Shown in pieces: positions 54,157 through 64,000 of a stretch of DNA of 64,000 nucleotides. Source of the stretch: CAWUEZ02 sp963921355 (GTDB lineage: Bacteria > Pseudomonadota > Alphaproteobacteria > Thalassobaculales > Thalassobaculaceae). The position numbers and the translations under genes were made by a program. How positions within the stretch are numbered: the stretch's first letter is position 1; the number at the start of each line of letters is the position of its first letter. The notes under the pieces are model-generated. The model searched no databases and was not told the origin of the DNA. It was given only the letters and a program-made list of their open reading frames with translations. The stretch covers positions 2,294,001 to 2,358,000 of the forward strand of contig OZ001190.1 of the NCBI GenBank assembly GCA_963921355.3, written 5' to 3'.

Positions 54157-55032
54157 GTGAGTTATTTGTGGATAAGCAGACGCTTTCAGGGCGAAAAGTA
54201 CACTCAGCGCCCTACCTTCGATTGCTATCGTGAATCACCTCGACAGGCGCTTATTGGGTTGATTTCTGGGGATTTTCTAAGCGGCGCTGCTTGCATCCTT
54301 CGAAGAGTTTCCACAGGTCTCCTGCTCTTGTTCGTTGTGGCGACGGGACCCGCGCAGGCCGCTGAAGCGGTCGATCTGGAGCTGGTGTTCGCCGCCGATG
54401 GCTCCGGATCGATCGACGACGACGAGTTGAGGCTGCAACGCGAGGGCTATGCCGCGGCGCTGGCCGACGAGCGGGTTCTGAACGCGATCGCCTCCGGGGT
54501 CCTCGGCCGGATTGCGGTCGCCTATGTCGAATGGGGCGCACCGACCAGCCAGCATACGATTGTCGACTGGACGATCATCGCGTCGGCGGAGGATGCCCGT
54601 GCATTCGGCGAGAAGCTGGTTGCAGCACCCCGCGCGGCCTATGGCTACAATTCGATCAGCGAGGCGATCGCCTACTCCACTGATCTCATCAGAACCAACG
54701 GCATCGAGAGTGCGCGCAAGGTTATCGATCTGTCCGGCGATGGCCCGCAGATCGGCGGTCGTTCACTGCCACTGATCCGGAGCATCGCGGTGGCCGAGGG
54801 CATTACGATCAACGCCCTCGTGGTGGCCAATCGGAACGTCCGCACCGGACCGTCCGGCGAACCGCTCGAAGATCACTACAGGGCCGATGTGATCGGCGGA
54901 TTCGGGGCCTTTGTCGTGATCGCCGACGAGGAGCAGGGGTTCACACAGACGCTGCTTGGGAAAATGGTGCGTGAGATCGTGGATCGTGGTCCAACCGGGA
55001 AACAGACCATCCTGGCCGAGGATCAGAAATGA
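54157..55032 (+). CDS. DUF1194 (von Willebrand A-like) exported protein
   Basis: 291 residues from a GTG preceded by GGAGG. A hydrophobic signal follows at about 52-68 (VSTGLLLLFVVATGPAQA), then a vWA-like domain whose metal site begins D81-G-S83-G-S85 (DGSGSIDDDE). SARKVIDLSGDGPQIGG is the second conserved stretch of DUF1194. The first 50 residues look unlike coding sequence and contain a DnaA-box match, so the true start may lie nearer the signal, but no better start codon is visible. It overlaps the TusA-like gene by 4 bases. Function unknown. Confidence 0.8.
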   Translation: MSYLWISRRFQGEKYTQRPTFDCYRESPRQALIGLISGDFLSGAACILRRVSTGLLLLFVVATGPAQAAEAVDLELVFAADGSGSIDDDELRLQREGYAAALADERVLNAIASGVLGRIAVAYVEWGAPTSQHTIVDWTIIASAEDARAFGEKLVAAPRAAYGYNSISEAIAYSTDLIRTNGIESARKVIDLSGDGPQIGGRSLPLIRSIAVAEGITINALVVANRNVRTGPSGEPLEDHYRADVIGGFGAFVVIADEEQGFTQTLLGKMVREIVDRGPTGKQTILAEDQK

Positions 55033-55265
55033 CAGATGAACCGGTCGCGCAGTCGCTGGATGTGCGCGGATTGAAGTGTCCGTTGCCGGTGCTCAAGGCG
55101 CGAAAGGCCATCCAAGGCATAGAGATCGGCGCTCTGCTCGAGGTGCTGGCGACCGATCCGGCGGCGACCCTCGACTTCCGCCACTACGCCCGCCAATCCG
55201 GCCACGAACTGGTCTCGGCGGAGGACGGGGAGACGCTTCGGTTTGTGTTGCGGCGCACCGCCTAA
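55029..55265 (+). CDS. TusA-family sulfurtransferase
   Basis: 78 residues with the family signature DVRGLKCPLPVLKARKAI. C17 in CPLP is the persulfide-carrying cysteine. The fold is a two-layer sandwich that relays sulfur in the cytosol, for example for tRNA thiolation or molybdenum cofactor work. It shares ATGA with the end of the DUF1194 gene. Confidence 0.9.
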   Translation: MTDEPVAQSLDVRGLKCPLPVLKARKAIQGIEIGALLEVLATDPAATLDFRHYARQSGHELVSAEDGETLRFVLRRTA

Positions 55266-55370
55266 CGGAATTTGGCGAACCTCCAGGCGGAACACGGTAG
55301 GGAAACTTGATTTGCCCCCGACCGCCGTCTAGTTTCTCGCACCCGCGAAAAACCCCGCGAGAGTGGATCG

Positions 55371-56342
55371 ATGCCCGACGGCGACAGTCCGGTTTCCCGA
55401 ACGGACTTCCAGTCTCTTATTCTCACCCTCCAGTCCTATTGGGCCAGCAAGGGCTGTCTGGTCCTCCAGCCGTACGACCTTGAGGTCGGGGCCGGAACGT
55501 TTCATCCGGCAACGACCCTGCGGTCGCTGGGCCCCGATGACGTTTGGAAGGCAGCCTATGTTCAGCCGTCCCGACGGCCGACCGACGGGCGCTACGGTGA
55601 GAACCCGAGCCGGCTTCAGCACTATTACCAGTTCCAGGTCTTGATCAAACCGTCGCCGGTCGACAGCCAGGAACTGTATCTCGGCTCGCTCCGGGCGATC
55701 GGGCTCGACCCCATGGCCCACGACATCCGGTTTGTCGAAGACGATTGGGAAAGCCCGACGCTGGGGGCCTGGGGATTGGGCTGGGAGGTCTGGTGCGACG
55801 GCATGGAAGTGTCGCAGTACACCTATTTCCAGCAGGTCGGCGGGATCGATTGCGCGCCGGTCAGCCTCGAGCTGACCTACGGGCTGGAGCGCCTGGCGAT
55901 GTACATCCAGGGCGTCGACGACGTGTACCATCTGGATTGGGACGGGGTCGCCGACGAGGATGGCGGAAAGCTCTACGGCGATGTCTTCAAGCAGGCCGAG
56001 CTCGAATTCTCGACCTTCAATTTCGAGCATGCCGATACGACGGCCCTGTTCCGGCATTTCGAGGATGCCGAGGCGGAATGCACGCGGCTGCTGTCGGCGG
56101 CAAAGCCGATGCCGCTTCCGGCATACGACCAGTGCATGAAGGCCAGCCACCTGTTCAATCTGCTGGACGCCCGCGGGGTGATCAGCGTCGCCGAGCGCCA
56201 GGCCTATATCGGCCGCGTGCGCACTCTGGCCAAAGGGTGCTGCGAGAAGTGGGTCGAGACCTCGACCGCCTGGAAGGCGGACTGGGATGCCCAGAAACGT
56301 GCGATCCGGGCCGCGAAGGCCACGGAGGCCGGCCGTGGCTGA
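55371..56342 (+). CDS. glyQ: Glycyl-tRNA synthetase alpha subunit
   Basis: Catalytic subunit of the bacterial alpha2beta2 enzyme, 323 residues. Near the N-terminus LTLQSYWASKGCLVLQPYD and VGAGTFHPATTLRSLGP are diagnostic. QPSRRPTDGRYGENPSRLQ and GWEVWCDGMEVSQYTYFQQ hold active-site residues. First gene of glyQ-glyS, overlapping glyS by 8 bases. Confidence 0.97.
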   Translation: MPDGDSPVSRTDFQSLILTLQSYWASKGCLVLQPYDLEVGAGTFHPATTLRSLGPDDVWKAAYVQPSRRPTDGRYGENPSRLQHYYQFQVLIKPSPVDSQELYLGSLRAIGLDPMAHDIRFVEDDWESPTLGAWGLGWEVWCDGMEVSQYTYFQQVGGIDCAPVSLELTYGLERLAMYIQGVDDVYHLDWDGVADEDGGKLYGDVFKQAELEFSTFNFEHADTTALFRHFEDAEAECTRLLSAAKPMPLPAYDQCMKASHLFNLLDARGVISVAERQAYIGRVRTLAKGCCEKWVETSTAWKADWDAQKRAIRAAKATEAGRG

Positions 56343-58461
56343 GCTCCTCCTCGAACTGTTCTCCGAAGAGATCCCGGCCCGCATGCAGGCACGCGCGGCC
56401 CAGGACTTCAAACGGCTGGTGACGGAGAAGCTGGAGGCTGCCGGTCTCGCCTTCACCGCCAGCGAGGCCTACGTGACGCCGCGCCGCCTGACCCTGGTGG
56501 TCGACGGCCTGCCGGACAAGCAACCCGATGTGCGCGACGAACGCCGGGGACCCCGGGTCGATGCACCCGAAAAAGCCATCCAGGGCTTCCTCGGGGCGGC
56601 CGGGCTGACCCTCGATCAGTGCGAGCAGCGCGACACCGGCAAGGGGACGTTCTGGTTCGCCATCGTCGAGAAGGTCGGTCTGCCGACCGTCGACGTTCTG
56701 CCGGATATCATCCTGTCGGCCATTCGCGAGCTGCCGTGGCCGAAGTCGATGCGCTGGGGCCGCAACACGTTCCGCTGGGTCCGGCCGTTGCACCACGTGC
56801 TCGCCCTGTTCGACGGCCGGCCGCTGACCGGTGGCCTCGACCTCGGCGACTGGACGCTGACCTTGACCGACCAGACCCGCGGGCATCGCTTCATCGCCCC
56901 CGATGCGGTGACGGTGGCCGGGTTTTCCGACTATCAGGCCGCGTTGCAGCGCGGGTCCGTCATCCTGGACCGCCGGGCCCGAAAGCAGGTCATCGCCGAC
57001 GGGGCGGCAGCGCTTGCTGCCGTAGAGGGGCTGACGGTGCGCGACGACGCCGGGCTGCTGGACGAAGTATGCGGCTTGGTCGAGTGGCCGGTGCCGCTGA
57101 TCGGTCGGATCGATGCCGAGTTCATGGACGTTCCGGCCGAGGTGCTCGTCACCTCGATGCGCAGTCACCAGAAATACTTCGCGCTGCAGACCAGCGACGG
57201 CGCGCTGGCCGACCGGTTCATCCTGGTCTCGAACATGCCGAGCGAGCCTGAACGCGACGCCACCATCATCGCCGGCAACGAGAAGGTTCTGCGCGCCCGG
57301 CTGTCGGACGCGAAGTTCTTCTGGGACCAGGACCGCGCGGAACCTCTGTCGGCACGCCGCGAGGCCCTGGCGACGGTCAAGTTCTACGACCGTCTCGGGA
57401 CGATGGCCGACAAGGTGCACCGGATCGCCCGATTGGCGGCGCACATCGCGGGGCATATCGGCGCCGATGCCGATCAGGCCCGTCATGCCGCCAGCCTCGC
57501 CAAGGCCGATCTGACCACCGGCATGGTCGGCGAATTCCCCGAACTGCAGGGCGTCATGGGCCGCTACTACGCACTGCACGACCGCGAAGCGCCGGCCGTC
57601 GCGGACGCGATCGCCGAGCATTACTCGCCGCTCGGTCCGGGCGACCGCTGTCCGGCCGCACCGGTGTCGGTCGCCGTGGCCCTCGCCGACAAGATCGACA
57701 CCTTGGTCGGCTTCTTTGCCATCGGCGAGACCCCAACCGGATCGAAGGACCCGTTCGCCCTGCGCCGGGCGGCGCTCGGCGTGATCCGACTGATTGTCGA
57801 AAACGACCTGCGCCTCGGTCTGCGGGACGTCTTCGCGGTGGCGGCAGGCAACTACGAGGGTGTCTGGGGTGAGACCGGAGAGACCGACGCCGAAACCGGG
57901 TTGCCGAAGACCCTGATCACAGATCTGCCGGCCTTTTTCGCCGATCGCCTGAAGGTCCATCTGCGCGAAGAGGGGGTTCGCCACGATCTGATCGCGGCTG
58001 TTTTCGCGCTGGGCGGCGAGGATGATCTTGTCCGACTGCTCGCCCGGGTGGCGGCGCTGTCCGACTTTCTCGGCAGCGACGACGGCGCCAATCTGCTGGT
58101 CGGCTATCGTCGGGCGACCAACATCCTGCGGGTCGAAGAAAAGAAAGATGGTCCGATCCGGGCGACCGAGACGGCTTTCGGCGACCTGGTAGAGGATTCT
58201 CGTCTGGTGTTGGAGGAGGAGCGGGCGCTGCACGCCGGTGTCCTCGATCTGCGCCAGCAACTGGACGCGTTGCTGCCGTCGGAAGGGTATACCGAGGCCA
58301 TGGCGGCCATGGCCCGCCTGCGTGGACCGATCGACGCGTTTTTCGATCAGGTGACCGTCAATGCCGAGGATGCGGACCTGCGGGTCAACCGCCTGCGTCT
58401 GCTGGACTGCGTTCGCGCCGTGATGGGTACCGTCGCGGATTTCTCGAAAGTCGAGGGATAG
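56335..58461 (+). CDS. glyS: Glycyl-tRNA synthetase beta subunit
   Basis: tRNA-binding subunit, 708 residues. It opens ELLLELFSEEIPARMQ, contains the HD-type-domain stretch around SMRSHQKYFAL and DPFALRRAALGVIRL, and ends with the anticodon-binding DALR-like helical region. The start is GTG preceded by GGAGG, within the end of glyQ. A long open frame on the opposite strand is only a shadow of its codon bias. Confidence 0.96.
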   Translation: MAELLLELFSEEIPARMQARAAQDFKRLVTEKLEAAGLAFTASEAYVTPRRLTLVVDGLPDKQPDVRDERRGPRVDAPEKAIQGFLGAAGLTLDQCEQRDTGKGTFWFAIVEKVGLPTVDVLPDIILSAIRELPWPKSMRWGRNTFRWVRPLHHVLALFDGRPLTGGLDLGDWTLTLTDQTRGHRFIAPDAVTVAGFSDYQAALQRGSVILDRRARKQVIADGAAALAAVEGLTVRDDAGLLDEVCGLVEWPVPLIGRIDAEFMDVPAEVLVTSMRSHQKYFALQTSDGALADRFILVSNMPSEPERDATIIAGNEKVLRARLSDAKFFWDQDRAEPLSARREALATVKFYDRLGTMADKVHRIARLAAHIAGHIGADADQARHAASLAKADLTTGMVGEFPELQGVMGRYYALHDREAPAVADAIAEHYSPLGPGDRCPAAPVSVAVALADKIDTLVGFFAIGETPTGSKDPFALRRAALGVIRLIVENDLRLGLRDVFAVAAGNYEGVWGETGETDAETGLPKTLITDLPAFFADRLKVHLREEGVRHDLIAAVFALGGEDDLVRLLARVAALSDFLGSDDGANLLVGYRRATNILRVEEKKDGPIRATETAFGDLVEDSRLVLEEERALHAGVLDLRQQLDALLPSEGYTEAMAAMARLRGPIDAFFDQVTVNAEDADLRVNRLRLLDCVRAVMGTVADFSKVEG

Positions 58462-58465
58462 AAGC

Positions 58466-61135
<2,670 letters not shown>

Positions 61136-61163
61136 TAAGCTCGCACCGCTGTAGCAAGGGTTG

Positions 61164-61197
61164 GGGCGGACCATCTGCACGACGGTCCGCCCTTTTT
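61164..61197 (+). terminator. Rho-independent terminator after ppdK
   Basis: Perfect 9-bp stem GGGCGGACC / GGTCCGCCC with an 11-base loop and a TTTTT run, 28 bases past the ppdK stop. It ends the glyQ-glyS-ppdK unit and stands right against the convergent ABC exporter gene. Confidence 0.85.
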
Positions 61198-61199
61198 CA

Positions 61200-63081
61200 T
61201 TATTCGCCGGCGCTCAGGGCCGGACGTGTATCCGCCAAATCCTCCGGCTCCTCGCCAGCGATGAAGCCGGCGGACTGGCGGGCCCAGAGGTCGGCGTACA
61301 AACCGCCCCGGCGCAACAGCTCCTCGTGGCTGCCCTCTTCGATGATTCGGCCCTGATCCATGATGATCAGCCGGTCCATCGCAGCGATTGTCGACAGCCG
61401 GTGGGCGATGGCGATCACGGTCTTGCCGGCCATCAGGTTGAAGAGCTGCTCCTGAATCGCCGCCTCGACCTCGCTGTCGAGCGCTGAGGTCGCCTCATCG
61501 AGCACCAGGATCGGCGCGTTCTTCAACAACACCGGGCGATCGCGATGCGCTGACGCTGGCCACCGGACAGTTTGACGCCGCGCTCACCGACCTGGGCGTC
61601 GTAGCCGCGCCGTCCGCCGCCATCCTCGAGATCGAGAATGCACTCGTGGGCGTGGGCCTGGCGGGCCGCCGCGATGACCTGTTCCTGCATCGCATCCGGC
61701 TTGCCGTAGCGGATGTTGTCCAGCACCGATCGGTGCAGCAGCGAGGTGTCCTGCGTCACCACCCCGATCTGCGCGCGCAGGATTTCCTGCCCGACCTCGG
61801 CGATGTCCTGGCCGTCGATCAGGATCCGCCCGCCCTGGACGTCGTGGAACCGCAGCAGCAGCTGGACCAGGGTAAACTTGCCGGCGCCCGACCGTCCCAC
61901 CAGTCCGACCTTCTCACCGGGCCGGATCGTCAGGGTGAGGTCGTGCAGGACGGGGCGCCCTTCGCCGTAGTGGAACGAGACGGCGTCGTAGCGGATTTCC
62001 GCCTGGCGCACGTCCAGGGACCCGGCTGACGGGGCGTCGACGACGGCCTGGGGGCGGGCGATGGTCTCCGCCCCCTCGCGCACCATGCCGACGTTCTCCG
62101 CCACTTCGGCGGCCACGAACATGATCCAGTGGGACATGGCGGTCACCCGCATGATCAGGGCGATCGCCGCGGCCACATCGCCGACGGACAACGCGCCCAC
62201 CGACCACATCCAGAGCACCAGGCCGCAGTGCACGATCCACAGCACGGCGTTCAGGGCGGTGATCGACAGCTCGAACTGGGAGATCCAGACGTTCAGCTCG
62301 GCATGACGATCGCGCTGGGCGGCGATGCCAACCCGGGCATAGCTGTCCTCGCGCCGGGCGTGGCCGAACAGCTTCACAGTCTGGATGTTGGTGTAGCTGT
62401 CGACGATTCGGCCGGTCAGCTGGGAGCTTGCCTCGGACGCCTCGTGGGACGCCGCCTGCACCGCGGCACGAAGTACCAGAGCACCCCCCCCCCATAGAGC
62501 GCCAGCCAGAGCAGCAGCGGCAGTGCCACCAGCACGTCGAGGGTAGCAAGAATGACAGCGGCGGACACCCAAAACACGCTGACATACCAGACCGCGTCGA
62601 TCATCTCGCCGAACGACCGTCGCAACGCGATCGAGGTCTGCATCACCTTGTTCGCCAACCGGCCCGCGAAGTCGTTCTCAAAGAACGCCACGCTCTGGCG
62701 CAGCAGGTAGCGGTGGGTCTGCCAGCGGATCAGTCCAGTCAAGGCCGGCGACAGGGTCTGGTTGGTGACCGCCATATGGGCGGTCACCAGGACCGGCTCG
62801 ACGATCAGGACCAGCAGGGCGATCCAGATCAGCAGACCCGCATTCTCCGAGAAGAAGGCGCCGGGGTCGCTGGCGAGGCCGAGCCGGTCGATCAGAATGC
62901 CGATATAGGCGAAGAACACGGCATTGACGATCGCGAGCGCGCCTCCGGTCACGATGGCGACGACGAACCATCGCCAGATCTGTCCGATATAGCGCCAGTA
63001 GAAGGCCAGCAGCCCCAACGGCGGCTGGTCCAGCCGGTCGGAGGCAAACGGATCTATGAGATAGTTGAAACGGCTAAACAT
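61200..63081 (-). pseudogene. ABC exporter (permease-ATPase), two frameshifts
   Basis: Half-size ABC exporter split over three frames. The N-terminal piece (membrane segments, ending YFVPR) is in one frame to about 62461. The middle (from VQAASHEASEASSQLTGR through GRSGAGKFTLV, SGGQRQRIAIAR) is in a second to about 61532. The end (LLKNAPILVLDEATSALD onward) is in a third. One extra G at each break, CCGCGG-TGC and CCCGG-TGTT, would rebuild 627 codons with family-perfect spacing. The Walker A reads GRSGAGKFT, with F where S/T is usual. Assembly error and real decay are both possible. A 10-base G/C run at 62484-62493 is nearby but in frame. Confidence 0.85.
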
Positions 63082-63478
63082 GGCTTGATTCCACGCACGC
63101 AGAGGGGGCTGTCGGACAAAGTCGACGCCGGTCGCGTGGGCGGTCGAGCCAGGGGAAGTGATCGGTCCCTAGTCGCTCGCGCTGGGCGCGCCGGCGGTCA
63201 ACCCATTCGGGTCATAAAGACGCGGATCACGGTCATACGAAGGCTCCTGAAATCGCCCGGGGATATTCCCCGAACGCGTGCATCATGCCACGCACCCACG
63301 CCGAAGGCGACTCGCGAGTGCTGTGTCCTTCCAAGCTCGATGCGGAGTGTGACTTGTCGGCAACGATTCGCGATTGGCCACCTGTCGGATTGGCGGTTCA
63401 GAATGCGCCGATCATGGCGCAGAATTGGCGCTGACTGGGCCGGCGCAGAACCGGCCTCGATCAGGGAGGAACAGGCAG
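63082..63478. other. Intergenic region before paaG-like gene
   Basis: No gene is supported here. It holds an inverted repeat CGGGGA-TAT-TCCCCG (63258-63272) that could be an operator, and a 12-codon minus-strand frame (63198-63236, MTVIRVFMTRMG) preceded by GGAG. That frame could be a leader peptide for the ABC exporter but is too short to trust. The rest shows nothing distinctive. Confidence 0.4.
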
Positions 63479-64000
63479 ATGGCGCCGAACGAGACGGTGC
63501 TGGTCTCGGTCGCGGACGGGATTTCGCGGCTGACGCTCAACCGGCCGGACAAACTGAACGCGTTTGATGAAGCGATGCTCGGGGCCTTGCGCGCCGCGAT
63601 CGAGAGCGCCGGCAGCGATCCGGCAATCCGGGCGGTCCTGCTGACCGGTGCGGGCCGGGCGTTCTGTGCGGGACAGGACCTGGGGGACGTCGATCCCAGG
63701 GCCGTGGGGCAGAACAGCGATCTCGGGCAGGTGCTGGACCAGCATTACAACCCGCTGATCCGGGCGATCCGCGATCTCGAGAAGCCGGTGGTCTGTGCCG
63801 TCAACGGTGTGGCGGCAGGCGCCGGGGCCAACGTCGCCCTGGCCTGCGACATCGTCGTGGCCGCCCGCTCGGCCCGGGTCATTCAGGCGTTCTGCCGCAT
63901 CGGCCTGGTTCCGGATTCCGGCGGTACCTGGGTGCTCACCCGGCTGCTGGGGGAGGCGCGGGCCAAGGCGCTCGCCCTGACCGGCCAACCGATCGATGCC
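63479..64000 (+). CDS. Enoyl-CoA hydratase/isomerase, PaaG-like (partial)
   Basis: Crotonase-fold protein cut by the window end after 174 codons. AFCAGQDLGD and NGVAAGAGANVALACD form the oxyanion hole and CoA site, and QAFCRIGLVPDSGGTW is close to PaaG, the ring 1,2-epoxyphenylacetyl-CoA isomerase of phenylacetate degradation. GGGAGGAACAGGCAG precedes the ATG. A general enoyl-CoA hydratase is the alternative, as no other paa genes are in view. Confidence 0.85.
   Translation, partial: MAPNETVLVSVADGISRLTLNRPDKLNAFDEAMLGALRAAIESAGSDPAIRAVLLTGAGRAFCAGQDLGDVDPRAVGQNSDLGQVLDQHYNPLIRAIRDLEKPVVCAVNGVAAGAGANVALACDIVVAARSARVIQAFCRIGLVPDSGGTWVLTRLLGEARAKALALTGQPIDA

Overview
The window is about 66% G+C, gene-dense and almost free of repeats. 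It reads as a chromosomal segment of an alphaproteobacterium, probably in or near the Rhodospirillales. Reasons: a complete dcw cluster read as one block from mraZ to ftsZ and followed by lpxC, an FtsZ with a long Pro/Ala-rich linker, a GTTC-N7-GTTC LexA-type box, a heterotetrameric sarcosine oxidase operon, and a fold-III ornithine decarboxylase. The species cannot be fixed from the sequence. No IS element, CRISPR array, tRNA or rRNA gene was seen.

Layout. At 0.1-21 kb ilvE faces the cell-envelope cluster on the minus strand: mraZ-rsmH-ftsL-ftsI-murE-murF-mraY-murD-ftsW-murG-murC-murB-ddl-ftsQ-ftsA-ftsZ, a terminator, then lpxC. Most junctions overlap by 1-14 bases, so translation is probably coupled. 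Upstream of mraZ lie a promoter overlapped by 10-bp-spaced TGGG repeats (MraZ-type boxes) and, further out, a second promoter whose spacer holds a perfect LexA-type box. At 21.4-31.4 kb are an amino-acid-type ABC binding protein, the RNase P RNA gene rnpB with a clear promoter, a GST, an ornithine/lysine decarboxylase with a structured leader, an amidase-exporter pair, small membrane and HEAT-like proteins, a cytochrome c prime, Uup, DjlA and a PilZ protein.

At 31.6-36.6 kb a plus-strand run handles hydroxy acids and alcohols: a D-lactate-dehydrogenase-type flavoprotein, a GlcG/HbpS-like protein, a frameshifted DUF3750 gene, an iron-dependent alcohol dehydrogenase and a D-2-hydroxyacid dehydrogenase. 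At 36.6-45.3 kb are a polytopic membrane protein, soxBDAG, ygfZ and an agmatinase-family ureohydrolase. PPK2 follows at 45.5 kb.

The most unusual part is a tightly packed five-gene run at 46.7-52.5 kb. It encodes an exported caspase-like peptidase with an EF-hand-type loop, an exported protein with a DUF4384-like domain, two unrecognised cytosolic proteins of 547 and 185 residues, and a membrane-anchored protein whose cytosolic half resembles the Ser-Lys catalytic domain of Lon. I read this as a candidate two-protease signalling or defence system.

At 52.5-64 kb are a VOC protein diverging from a LysR regulator, a DUF1194 protein with TusA, glyQ-glyS-ppdK ending in a strong terminator, an ABC exporter gene broken by two frameshifts, and the start of a PaaG-like enoyl-CoA isomerase. 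All three frameshifts in the window are explained by loss of one G from a G run, so base-calling error is as likely as real decay.
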